Numbered from the stretch's first letter, positions 1 to 9,932 are shown. The stretch is DNA of 64,000 nt from Drosophila persimilis (GCF_003286085.1 NW_020825496.1:1-64000); one strand, 5' to 3'. Notes: generated by a model from the letters alone, not told the origin. Program-made: numbers and translations.

Positions 1-931
1 AAAAAATGGAAAATCTCATAAAGAGACTCAAAATTGATACTTTGGTACATTTTGATACGACGAAGCAGCAGAATAATGTTTTTATTTCCCCAGTTTGGAA
101 ACCACTACACACACAACGAAGACTCTACGTGCGAAAGCTTTAGCCGCGCGCTTAACTCGTAAGCGAGAAGGGTGACGAGTGCGGCATATTAGTTTCTCCG
201 AATTCGCAAGAAGACCATTCTTGTCGTCTTACTCCAAGAAGTACATCAGTTTAAGTATGCATCCACATAACTTCAAGTTTCACTCTGGTATATCTTCGGG
301 CGGCTTTTGCTAGTTTATTTGGTTGTAGTTATCGTTGGTTTATGTAGATGCTGGTTCCTGGGAAATCCGAGGTCTTTCCCAGAACTACTAAGAAATCGAT
401 GGACTTTGACGACTTCGTTATTGGAGGGGTCAATTGGTACTTTTTTTCTCTTTCCCGATGTCGAACGTAGTAAGATTTCCAGTCCTCTTGTCTTCTTTAA
501 ACCAAACCGAATAATACAATCCACCAGAACTTCAATTTAATTGGCACGTGTTTGATTGCACAACGTTTTCAAATTCACTGGATATATATATATATTTGCA
601 TAGAAAAAATACCTCCGAGTTCGTACAGCTTCACTAAAGCAATGATCCATCTAGAAGTTCTATCACTAGCATTAGCCCTTGCGATCGGAACTTTACCTTC
701 CACAACCAACGGAGTAATCGTATGATTTCTAGTAAAGCTTTAAAACATAACTCCCACAGAACCACGCTGCTTCTCTAAATTAGATCTTACTCTTCAGTGA
801 AAGCTTTAACTACTTCTCTCTTATAATCAATCTCTTATCTTGTTTAAAAAAAAAAGAAGAGTTAATGTTGAATGCGAGGGCAATACTTCCCAAACTGTTC
901 GCTGGAGTTTTAGAGTCACAACTGGCCACTA
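1..931. other. Unassigned leading region
   Basis: No gene was recognised. Short opposing ORFs (307-540 plus, 315-524 minus) overlap almost completely and match no family I know. A TATA-rich run near 582-594 precedes a 27-codon ORF at 642-725 with a hydrophobic start. I could not build a gene from it. Confidence 0.5.
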
Positions 932-1411
932 CAAATTGGCAAAACCGACCATGAAACCTGTGTGTTAGAGTGAGACAGAGCGAGAAAGAGTGAAATTGTT
1001 TTCGTGATTCTGGCTGTAATAATTATACGATCTGGTTCAGATTTTGCACTCTAGAAGATATAGTCATCTTCTACGATTCTGCGTTTTTAGTTTTCTCGTA
1101 TCGTCGAAATTGTGGATGCCACAGATTTTCGCCCTTTGTGGGGGCGGAAGTGGGCGGGGCAAAGTTTTGAAATATTTTTGGAGCAGTGACATATCACAGA
1201 TCTCTGGATCCAAAACATCGTTGAAGGGGACGGACAGACGGACAGACGGACGGACGGACAGACAGACAGGGCTCAATCGACTCGGCTATTGATGCTGATC
1301 AAGAATATATATACTTTATAGGGTCGGAAACGATTCCTTCTGGACGCTACACACATCCACTTTTACCACAAATCTAATATACCCCAATACTCATTTTGAG
1401 TATCGGGTATA
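932..1411 (-). mobile_element. ISY/DINE-1-like element, truncated
   Basis: This matches the reverse complement of the first 500 bases of the full-length ISY copy at 44906-46028. It includes the GACAGAGCGAGAAAG stretch, the GGACAGAC tetranucleotide core (about 1229-1270) and the terminal GAGTATCGGGTATA. The other end is missing. The element abuts the TAF5-like reading frame at the same base as the ISY ending at 24657, so the junction predates duplication of the module. Confidence 0.8.
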
Positions 1412-1829
1412 AAAACATGAGTTTTTCGATGCGCCTCTTGTACGAGTCGTACAAGTCGTTCCTACCTACGAAGTATATATGCCTCTGTAACTTTCCGCTC
1501 CACACCATTTGCAGGTAAGCAATGGCCAGAGTGGGATACAGCATCACGTATAGTTCATACTTACGAAAGTCAATCATTTCCTTGGTGACTTTCCCGATCG
1601 TCTCGAACATCTGCTCATAGTCCTCGGGCACCTTATCTGGTACGGTACTACAGAACCTTTGCTGGATCGGTCCGAGTCCAGCGCACTCATAAAAATCGAC
1701 GAAATCTTCGCCGAATTTACTCTTACCCACGCCGTCATCTTTCTGCACCTCCGATATCCCAGAGTCTAAAACTGCGTCAGCTTCTGCGTGGTTATTTATA
1801 AGCAGCGAGACATTTATTGCTTGTCCCAT
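1412..1829 (-). pseudogene. TAF5-like N-terminal domain fragment, copy 1
   Basis: The frame opens with ATG at 1829 and is open for about 140 codons before running into ISY sequence at 1411, so its natural C-terminus is lost. Residues about 85-125 (KYELYVMLYPTLAIAYLQMV) have the spacing of the TAF5 NTD2 domain, in which a tyrosine-lysine-glutamate-leucine helix is followed by an LYP turn and a YL..V helix. TAF5 is a TFIID scaffold, and flies also have a testis-specific TAF5 paralogue, cannonball. Which of the two this derives from cannot be told by eye. No WD40 repeats remain. The family call is a pattern match. Copy 2 (24658-25082) carries a one-base deletion, whereas copy 1 does not. Confidence 0.45.
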
Positions 1830-2591
1830 CGGTCTTTTGCAAGGGTTCCTTGCATTTTTTTTTTTTTTCGTTCGATTTCTTCATTTTGCGGCGATTACTA
1901 ATTCTGATATAGGAATTTATAGGGCGATTTCAATATAACGTGACAACTGTATACGTCAGTTGTCCGTCCAACCAGCACACGAGTCGTTCTAGAAAAGAGG
2001 AAACAGGGTTTCAATAGTTTCCACAGTTGCAATCGACTTCGATATACACATAAACAGCTGAGTGGCCTGCTTATATAACGAGTGAGTGATGAGATTATCA
2101 AAAGGATTGCGCAGACGCAACCGTGTCCAATGCAGCGTGTCCAATAGCCATAGAAGATTTTAGTGTGTGGCTGCGACAGGATTTCAATGTTGTTCTGGAT
2201 ATAGCACAGCAATTGATGATAGCTATCGATACGGTATGAAACACTGTCGACACAAAAATTTAAACTCGGTCGAATTATTTCGAAGTCGTAGTACAACAAT
2301 ACGCGAAAGCCGGAGAATGTATGTATACTTAATATTAAAATTAGTGACAAAAACATCGAAACGATACGATGTGGAAACGATTCATAGCTTCATTGGACAT
2401 CTTTGTTTTGGCGTTTCCTTTTCCGTCAAAGAATCTGCACAAGAATTTTTGCTGTAAAAGTTTCAACTGAAAAATAAGTAAAATAAGTCAAATTTGTATG
2501 GCGTACCGATGCGTCCCTTTGATCCCAACTTCCACGACCTGGATGCCGACTTTCGTTTCACTTTAACTTTTATGTCTATTTTTTTTCAGAA
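1830..2591. other. Intergenic part of the duplicated module, copy 1
   Basis: This holds overlapping opposite-strand ORFs (1898-2356 minus, 2167-2457 plus) that are both open in the second copy at 25151-25710. Neither resembles a known family. A plus-strand frame from 2091 to about 2237 (…EDFSVWLRQDFNVVLD…) ends at a GTATGA donor-like site and could be an exon of an unrecognised gene. Nothing else is supported. Confidence 0.35.
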
Positions 2592-2801
2592 ATGGTTGAA
2601 CAGCTTAAGTTTCCCCAATCGTTTATGGTTATACGACAATCGTCGTATTCGTTGAAAGCGGTATCCAACGGCCACACATCTCTGGGCATCGTCGCATCTG
2701 ATGGCGTCGTCATTGGCACAACAACGCGAAAGACTTCGGAACTAATGGAAGCGCGACATGGCGCACGTGGCCCCAATGTAAATTTTCATACAAAAAATTG
2801 A
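2592..2801 (+). pseudogene. Proteasome alpha-2-like exon fragment, copy 1
   Basis: The 69-codon frame contains YSLKAVSNGHTSLGIVASDG followed by VVIGTT. This aligns by eye with the start of 20S proteasome alpha-2 (…YALAAVSGGAPSVGIIASNGVVIAT…). The upstream FPQSF…Q stretch sits where the family has its FSPSG..VQ N-terminal helix, so that helix is degraded. A T-rich tract ending in CAG (2578-2590) lies just upstream and looks like a 3' splice site. Only about a quarter of an alpha subunit remains, and the catalytic fold is absent. It is most likely a gene remnant carried with the TAF5-like fragment. A nearly identical copy lies at 25845-26054. Confidence 0.5.
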
Positions 2802-2925
2802 ATTACAAACACACAAGAAACTCAATCGAAGGAGTCTCTCAGGTTTAAGTTGAATGAAATATGTCGGATTGAAAGTTGAAGGTTGTTCTCCGTACGAGCA
2901 ACATCTGTAGCTACAAATTTCCTTT

Positions 2926-3783
2926 TTATACCCGATACTCAAAATGAGTATTGGGGTATATTAGATTTGTGGTAAAAGTGGATGTGTGTAACGTCCAGAA
3001 GGAATCGTTTCCGACCCCATCAAGTATATATATTCTTGATCAGCATCAATAGCCGAGTCGATTGAGCCATGTCTGTCTGTCCGTCTGTCCGTCTGTCCGT
3101 CTGTCCGTCCGTCCGTCTGTCCGTCTGTCCGTCCCCTTCAGCGCCTAATGCTCAAAGACTATAAGAGCTAGAGCAACGATGTTTTGGATCCAGACTTCTG
3201 TGATATGTCACTGCTACAAAAATATTTCAAAACTTTGCCCCGCCCACTTCCGCCTCCACAAAGGGCGAAAATCTGTGGCATCCACAATTTTAAAGATACG
3301 AGAAAACAAAAAACGCAGAATCGTAGAGAATGACCATATCTTTTAGACTGCAGAATCTGAATTGGATCGTATTACTATTATAGCCAGCATCAAGAAAACA
3401 ATTTCATTTTTTTCTCGCCCTGTCTCTCTCTAACACACAGGTAGCATAGGCGGCTTTGCTTAGAGTAAAACATTAGCGCCTAGATCTCAGAGACTATAAA
3501 AGCTAGAGCAACCAAATTTGGTATCCACACTCCTAATATATCAGACCGAGACGAGTTTGTTTCAAAATTTCGCCACACCCCCTTCCGCCCCCGCAAAGGA
3601 TGCAAATCTGGGGATATTCACAAATCTCAAAGACTATTAACGCTAGAGTAACCAAATTTGGAATCCGCACTTCTCTTAGATCTCACTATAAAACGTGTAT
3701 CTCAAAATTTCGCCCCACCCCCTTCCGCCCACACAAAGGACGAAAATCTGTTGCATCCACAATATGGCAGATTCGAGAAAACT
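2926..3783 (+). mobile_element. ISY-1, 5' piece (split by ISY-2)
   Basis: The piece begins TTATACCCGATACTC and runs through the GTCTGTCC core (3069-3134), stopping at GAGAAAACT. Its continuation (AAAAACGGAGAATCATAG…) is found at 4900. The uninterrupted pre-insertion site is visible at 26200-26215, where the left flank (…AAATTTCCTTTTTT) passes directly into AATTTCAAATAATTAG. Confidence 0.85.
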
Positions 3784-4899
3784 AACGAGGGGGAACGTTG
3801 TGAGTTGCTGCGGACACCGCAACTCTACGGTTATACCCGATACTAAGTCAGTATAGCTCTCCTCCGGCAGACGCCGCTAATATTAATCGACACGACAAAG
3901 AGTGCGTGCGAGAGAGACAGAAAATCAGTCTGAGCGTGACGTCGGGCGCTGCGTAGCCACTGCAAATTGATTTGTTCCTTTTGGCTATAAAAATGATCTG
4001 ATCTGATCCAGATTCAGCAACCTTTTAGATATGGTCATTATTTATGATTCTGCGTTTTTAGTTTTCTCGAATGTGCAATATTGTTGATGCAACAGATTTT
4101 CGTCCTTTGTGTGGGCGGAAGGGGGTGGGGCGAAATTTTGAGATATACGTTTTATAGTGAGATCTAACAGGAGTGCGGATACTAAATTTGGTTACTCTAG
4201 CCATAATAGTCTCTGAGATTTGTGAATATCCCCAGATTTGCATCCTTTGCGGGGGCGGAAGGGGGTGTGGCGAAATTTTGAAACAAACTCGTCTCGGTCT
4301 GATATATTAGGAGTGTGGATACCAAATTTGGTTGCTCTAGCTTTTATAGTCTCTGAGATCTAGGCGCTAATGTTTTACTCTAAGCAAAGCCGCCTATGCT
4401 ACGTGTGTGTTAGAGAGAGACAGGGCGAGAAAAAATGAAATTGTTTTCTTGATGCTGGCTATAATAGTAATACGATCCAATTCAGATTCTGCAGTCTAAA
4501 AGATATGGTCATTCTCTACGATTCTGCGTTTTTGGTTTTATCGTATCTTTAAAAATGTGGATGCCACAGACTTTCGTCCTTTGTGGGGGCGGAAGTGGGC
4601 GGGGCAAAGTTTTGAAATATTTTTGGAGCAGTGACATATCACAGAAGTCTGGATCCAAAACATCGTTGCTCTAGCTCTTATAGTCTTTGAGCATTAGGCG
4701 CTGAAGGGGACGGACAGACGGACAGACGGACGGACGGGCAGACGGACAGACAGACATGGCTCAATCGACTCGGCTATTGATGCTGATCAAGAATATATAT
4801 ACATTATAGGGTCGGAAACGATTCCTTCTGGACGTTACACACATCCACTTTTACCACAAATCTAATATACCCCAATACTCATTTTGAGTATCGGGTATA
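3784..4899 (-). mobile_element. ISY-2, full length, nested inside ISY-1
   Basis: It starts with the reversed end (AACGAGGGGGAACGTTGTGAG) and finishes …GAGTATCGGGTATA, giving about 1,116 bases. It sits within a T-rich stretch of ISY-1 (minus-strand TTTTT/AGTTTTC), as expected for Helentron-type insertion between T residues. The tetranucleotide core is at 4707-4757. Confidence 0.85.
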
Positions 4900-5175
4900 A
4901 AAACGGAGAATCATAGATAACGACCATATCTATCAGATTGCTGAATCTGGATCAGATCAGATAATTTTTGTAGCCAAAAGGAACAAATCAATTTGCAGTG
5001 GCTACGCAGCGCGTGACATCACGCTCAGACTGATTTTCTGTCTCTCTCGCACGCACTCTTTGTCGTATCGTTTAATATTAGCAGCGTCTGCCGGAGGAAA
5101 GCCATACTGACTTAGTATCGGGTATAACTGTAGAGTTGCGGTGTCCGCAGCAACTCACAACGTTCCCCCTCGTTT
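4900..5175 (+). mobile_element. ISY-1, 3' piece
   Basis: This is the continuation of ISY-1 after the ISY-2 insertion, ending CAGCAACTCACAACG…CCCCCTCGTTT. The same 275-base piece recurs at each unit boundary (8849-9124, 12797-13072, 16747-17022, 20692-20965). Confidence 0.85.
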
Positions 5176-5247
5176 TAATTTCAAATAATTAGTACTAGTA
5201 TTTTTATTGTAATTTTTCCGAATTTTTGTTCTTTATTCTTTGGTTTT

Positions 5248-5440
5248 ATGAAAATTTCTAAGATGAGCTCTGTTACCGCATATTTAAATTACCTGCGGGA
5301 CAGCAAACGCCGCAAAGCCGTATGGATCCATATACCACGGGCAGAGGGCGGTACACGTCGCAGCGCAGCGTTGGCTTGCGATCTCCCCAGGCCACAGAGC
5401 TCGGTACCGAGTTCTTTGCGCATTTGAATCCACTAATTAG
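5248..5440 (+). pseudogene. Protamine-type MST-HMG box, frameshifted (unit 1)
   Basis: Frame 1 starts MSSVTAYLNYLRDSK after an upstream in-frame ATG and then stops at 5427 after 59 codons. From about 5310 a different frame reads …AVHVAAQRWLAISPGHRARYR to a stop at 5438. Together these carry the marks of the HMG box of Drosophila sperm nuclear basic proteins: LNFLRD at the start of helix 1, then AA..W and a RARYR-like end. A single extra A in the CAAAC run near 5307 separates the two halves. Such proteins replace histones in sperm chromatin. As it stands the box cannot be translated continuously, unless splicing or frameshifting intervenes. No basic tail follows directly; that lies 2 kb downstream. 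Confidence 0.65.
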
Positions 5441-5467
5441 TGCCGCAGTTCCCATTCGACGACTACT

Positions 5468-5882
5468 CTAGGCCCCGCGACGCGACCCCCGATCTCCTCC
5501 AATGTGCTGCTCTAATTGCTCCACGGAGTTGAATTGTCCATCACTACCTCCATCGTTACGAGCACGACGTTGCTTGTGGCGGGCCTTGACCATGGCTGTC
5601 TTCTTAATTGGCTGCTTGATTTGCTCCATGGAGTTTTGCTTGCCGTCTCCAGCGCCTACTTTACGATCGTTTCCGTGCTTATAGCCGTCCTTAATCATGG
5701 AAGCTCGAATTGTCCCACCGAGTTGCACTTTCCGTCTCCACCACCATCGTTGCGACCACGCCCTTGACCATGACAGTTGTCCCAATGTGCTGCTCGTCTC
5801 CAGCTTCTTCGTAACGATCACGCTTTTGTTGTTTTGCGGACACGTTGGCACTGTCGCCAATATCCCGCTCGAAGTGCAACAT
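5468..5882 (-). pseudogene. Broken minus-strand reading frame with internal repeats (unit 1)
   Basis: Two overlapping minus frames cover this stretch: one starting at 5882 (MLHFERDIGDSANVS…, 63 codons) and one at 5860 (130 codons). The 130-codon frame holds a degenerate repeat, DGKQNSMEQIKQP and later DGQFNSVEQLEQH, and is rich in Lys and Arg. A third frame shows another repeat copy (GDGKCNSVGQF), suggesting one original protein broken by frameshifts. I do not recognise the family. It is present in all six units, so it is part of the amplified segment. Confidence 0.35.
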
Positions 5883-5983
5883 CGACTTTAGCTTGAAGTG
5901 GAGCTCGTTGGCGAACTCGTGATCAGACTTCCGGTTTTAAAATTAAGTTCCTATAAAAATTAAACCAAAATTAAACCAATAAA

Positions 5984-6130
5984 ATGGATGAAATACAAGA
6001 AAAAGGAATCCGGGGGAAAGAAGAAAGGGCAGTCGAAGAAAACAAAGGGGAAAACGATGGGGAAAATCAGGGAATAATTGCAGGCGGGGAAGAGAATGTG
6101 GGAGTGAGAAAAAGTAAGGGAAAACTATGA
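5984..6130 (+). CDS. Small charged ORF, 48 codons (unit 1)
   Basis: The ORF begins ATGGATGAAATACAAG and encodes a Glu/Lys/Gly-rich peptide ending …RKSKGKL at a TGA. In unit 6 the matching TGA is absent and the frame continues to 74 codons. No family is recognised. It may be a chance ORF in a former gene region; the copy at 34345 is shifted by one base and reads a Lys-rich frame instead. Confidence 0.25.
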   Translation: MDEIQEKGIRGKEERAVEENKGENDGENQGIIAGGEENVGVRKSKGKL

Positions 6131-7420
6131 ATACCCTTTGAAACGAAAGAAGAAAACCAGCTCCTTCTCACAGAAGCCGCACTTATTATAGGCTTTCATT
6201 ATTTGCCTTTGCCTCTTCGCCGAGTAATTAAAATGCAAAGCAAAGTTTAGCAATTTGAGCCTAATAATAATGGCAGCAGAAGCAGCAGCGAACAGGAGCG
6301 GACGGCAGCATAACGGGCGGGAAATCAACAAACAAACAACTAAATGGGGACAAACAACAAAATGGTTAGCCCCATTTTGGCACATTTCAACGCATCATTT
6401 CCCAGAGATGCCAGACATTGAAACTGTCTTAACGTTTTCAATTTCCGTCTCAAAGCCGAGAGCAGGGAAGAGAGAGAGAGAGCAGGAAAGAGAGAGGTTG
6501 AGAGAGTAAAGTGTGGTAATTGAAAATTGAATGTGTCCCGTCGTCGAAGTGGACACAGACCCCAAAAACATCATAAAAGCTTAGACCTAGAACCGCATAA
6601 TGCACTGAGAGAATATTTATGGAGACTACGATATATTTCGATTAACATACAGGCGATAACGTTACATATCGATAGCCATAAAACGTGAAATATTATTTTG
6701 ATCAAAACATTATAAATTAAACTTTAAATAATTATTTAAAAATTAAGTAGAAATACAAATAATTATAATTCATAATATTCTTATTATTATTCCATTGTAC
6801 TATAAATAAATCTACAAAATATGTACATATAATACGATAATTTTGATCAAAACAATTTAAATTGAACTTCATAAATATTTGAGTAATTAATAATAAAAAT
6901 AGATAATTCTATTATTATTCCATAAAAAAACTGTAAATAAATCTACGGAATATATAAATATTTCCTTAGTTTTCTCCAGGTGTCAACCCCATTCGGATTA
7001 TATAGATTTATCCACTTCCAAATTTAAGTTTAAGGCAGCAGCAGTTCATGGGTTAAAGTATCTCTCAAATGCAGCTCATTAAAAATATTTTCAAACTCAA
7101 AAATGTCTATAATTTTCGCTTCTTTCGCCATTCCCAGGTTAGACGGCCTACATTATATTGCTAAAATGTGAATTAATTTGAAGTTGGCGTACATATAACG
7201 TAGAGCAATCGATAGTATCGAGCCAAAACGATCTGAATTATGATCACTAGATTTAAGAGATATACAAAATAAAACGAATGAGCAAGGAACTACATCGAGC
7301 GGATTAAGGAAGGTCTTAATTGGGTAGACGGATTCCACTGGAAAACTGTTGAAGGGACTTAGCTCGTACAGGTTTTATGAAAAATGTCTAAGATGAGCTC
7401 TCTTACCGCATATTTAAAGA
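6131..7420. other. Non-coding part of unit 1, including AT-rich spacer
   Basis: 6190-6530 is low-complexity DNA (GCAGCAGAAGCAGCAGCGAACAGG, then GAGA runs) that recurs in diverged form at 35280-35560. 6530-7140 is AT-rich with repeated TTTTGATCAAAACA and ATAAATCTAC motifs. 7362-7410 is a 48-base near-copy of the HMG exon start (GGTTTTATGAAAAATGTCTAAGATGAGCTC). Equivalent stretches are 10080-11370, 14028-15318, 17980-19270 and 21921-23211. No other gene was seen. Confidence 0.6.
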
Positions 7421-7621
7421 ATGTTTCAGGAGCCCACCTGTGCTAAGAGTAAGCCCAAGAAGGCGAGTTGTGGAATGCACAGACGCAAGAAGTCGGCTTG
7501 CAAAAAGCGGAAAAGCAGAAGGTCAAAGAAAAGATGCTCAAAGCCACCCTGCAAGTTTCGCAAATCCCGCAAATCCAACAAGTCAAAGTCCAAGACGATG
7601 ATCCTCACGAAATTTGGCTAA
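7421..7621 (+). CDS. Protamine-like Cys/Lys/Arg-rich tail ORF (unit 1)
   Basis: The ORF has 66 codons with 19 Lys, 8 Arg and 5 Cys (about 41% basic), arranged as SCGMHRRKKSACKKRKSRRS then CSKPPCKFRKSRKS. This is the composition of the C-terminal domain of Drosophila protamine-type sperm nuclear basic proteins, whose basic residues bind DNA and whose cysteines form disulfides in compacted sperm chromatin. The ATG used (MFQEPTC) lies within what looks like an old 3' splice site, AATGTTTCAG, at 7420-7429. It may therefore have been exon 2 of an HMG-box gene, or may now be a free-standing ORF. A shortened copy of exon 1 lies immediately upstream but in another frame. The ORF is open in all five units. 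Confidence 0.6.
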   Translation: MFQEPTCAKSKPKKASCGMHRRKKSACKKRKSRRSKKRCSKPPCKFRKSRKSNKSKSKTMILTKFG

Positions 7622-7757
7622 AAAGAACCAAAGAAAATTACTGTAAATTCACACGTGTTGATCCTGGAAGTCGAGTTTTATAGACTGGAATATCCGTATT
7701 TCCAAGTTTTTTTCTATAAACAAAATAATTTTATAAAAGTAAACAATTTTTATAAAC

Positions 7758-8848
7758 AAACGAGGGGGAACGTTGTGAGTTGCTGCGGACACCGCAACTC
7801 TACAGTTATACCCGATACTAAGTCAGTATGGCTCTCCTCCGGCAGCGCCGCTAATATTAAACGACACGACAAAGAGTGCGTGCGAGAGAGACAGAAAATC
7901 AGTCTGTGCGTGACGTCGGGCGCTGCGTAGCCAATGCAAATTGATTTGTTCCTTTTGGCTACAAAAATTATCTGATCTGATCCAGATTCAGCAATCTGAT
8001 AGATATGGTCATTATCTATGATTCTGCGTTTTTAGTTTTCTCAAATCTGCAATATTGTGGATGCAACAGATTTTCGTCCTTTGTGTGGGCGGAAGGGGGT
8101 GGGGCGAAATTTTGAGATATACGTTTTATAGTGAGATCTAACAGAAGTGCGGATACCAAATTTGGTTACTCTAGCTTTAATAGTCTCTGAGATTTGTGAA
8201 TATCCCAAGATTTGCATTCTTTGCGGGGACGGAAGGGGGTGTGGCGAAATTTTGAAACAAACTCGTCTCGGTCCGATATATTTGGAGTGTGGATACCAAA
8301 TTTGGTTGCTCTAGCTTTTATGGTCTCTGAGATCTAGGCGCTAATGTTTTACTCTAAGCAAAGCCGCCTATGCTACGTGTGTGTTAGAGAGAGACAGGGC
8401 GAGAAAAAATGAAATTGTTTTCTTGATGCTGGCTATAATAATAATACGATCCAATTCAGATTCTGCAGTCTAAAAGATATGGTCATTCTCTACGATTCTG
8501 CGTTTTTGGTTTTATCGTATCTTTAAAAATGTGGATGCCACAGATTTTCGTCCTTTGTGGGGCGGAAGTGGGCGGGGCAAAGTTTTGAAATATTTTTTGA
8601 GCAGTGACATATCACAGAAGTCTGGATCCAAAACATCGTTGCTCTAGCTCTTATAGTCTTTGAGCATTAGGCGCTGAAGGGGACTGACAGACGGACAGAC
8701 AGACATGGCTCAATCGACTCGGCTATTGATGCTGATCAAGAATATATATACATTATAGGGTCGGAAACGATTCCTTCTGGACGTTACACACATCCACTTT
8801 TACCACAAATCTAATATACCCCAATACTCATTTTGAGTATCGGGTATA
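7758..8848 (-). mobile_element. ISY at the unit 1/2 boundary
   Basis: It runs from AAACGAGGGGGAACG to GAGTATCGGGTATA. The tetranucleotide core is shortened to about 8685-8704. It contains the GTTAGAGAGAGACAGGGCG GA-rich stretch at about 8381. Confidence 0.85.
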
Positions 8849-9124
8849 AAAACGGAGAATCATAGATAACGACCATATCTATCAGATTGCTGAATCTGGA
8901 TCAGATCAGATAATTTTTGTAGCCAAAAGGAACAAATCAATTTGCAGTGGCTACGCAGCGCGTGACATCACGCTCAGACTGATTTTCTGTCTCTCTCGCA
9001 CGCACTCTTTGTCGTATCGTTTAATATTAGCAGCGTCTGCCGGAGGAAAGCCATACTGACTTAGTATCGGGTATAACTGTAGAGTTGCGGTGTCCGCAGC
9101 AACTCACAACGTTCCCCCTCGTTT
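8849..9124 (+). mobile_element. ISY-1 3' piece at the unit 1/2 boundary
   Basis: It is inverted relative to the preceding ISY and complementary to its first ~280 bases. The same arrangement is seen at 4900-5175. Confidence 0.85.
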
Positions 9125-9196
9125 TAATTTCAAATAATTAGTACTAGTATTTTTATTGTAATTTTTCCGAATTTTTGTTCTTTATTCTTTGGTTTT

Positions 9197-9389
9197 ATGA
9201 AAATTTCTAAGATGAGCTCTGTTACCGCATATTTAAATTACCTGCGGGACAGCAAACGCCGCAAAGCCGTATGGATCCATATACCACGGGCAGAGGGCGG
9301 TACACGTCGCAGCGCAGCGTTGGCTTGCGATCTCCCCAGGCCACAGAGCTCGGTACCGAGTTCTTTGCGCATTTGAATCCACTAATTAG
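9197..9389 (+). pseudogene. MST-HMG box, frameshifted (unit 2)
   Basis: The sequence is the same as unit 1 across the box, with the same extra A in the CAAAC run. Frame 1 stops at 9376; the AAQRW…RARYR half is in another frame ending at 9389. Confidence 0.65.
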
Positions 9390-9416
9390 TGCCGCAGTTC
9401 CCATTCGACGACTACT

Positions 9417-9831
9417 CTAGGCCCCGCGACGCGACCCCCGATCTCCTCCAATGTGCTGCTCTAATTGCTCCACGGAGTTGAATTGTTCATCACTACCTCC
9501 ATCGTTACGAGCACGACGTTGCTTGTGGCGGGCCTTGACCATGGCTGTCTTCTTAATTGGCTGCTTGATTTGCTCCATGGAGTTTTGCTTGCCGTCTCCA
9601 GCGCCTACTTTACGATCGTTTCCGTGCTTATAGCCGTCCTTAATCATGGAAGCTCGAATTGTCCCACCGAGTTGCACTTTCCGTCTCCACCACCATCGTT
9701 GCGACCACGCCCTTGACCATGACAGTTGTCCCAATGTGCTGCTCGTCTCCAGCTTCTTCGTAACGATCACGCTTTTGTTGTTTTGCGGACACGTTGGCAC
9801 TGTCGCCAATATCCCGCTCGAAGTGCAACAT
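9417..9831 (-). pseudogene. Broken minus-strand reading frame (unit 2)
   Basis: This is equivalent to 5468-5882. One change gives DEQFNS in place of DGQFNS in the repeat. The family is not recognised. Confidence 0.35.
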
Positions 9832-9932
9832 CGACTTTAGCTTGAAGTGGAGCTCGTTGGCGAACTCGTGATCAGACTTCCGGTTTTAAAATTAAGTTCC
9901 TATAAAAATTAAACCAAAATTAAACCAATAAA

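Noticed and set aside
642-725. Short ORF with a hydrophobic start after a TATA-rich run
   Set aside because: Only 27 codons; a possible donor at 720 has no downstream exon that continues in frame.
1898-2356. 152-codon minus ORF open in both module copies
   Set aside because: Overlaps a plus ORF that is equally conserved; the copies are too similar for openness to mean anything, and no family is recognised.
3600-3846. ORFs within ISY copies (for example QIWGYSQIS…)
   Set aside because: Non-autonomous element sequence read in chance frames; they change with each indel.
6255-6509. 84-codon plus ORF in each unit (MAAEAAANRSG…)
   Set aside because: Made of GCAGCA and GAGA low-complexity sequence; the related stretch at 35365 is open only with changes in frame and length.
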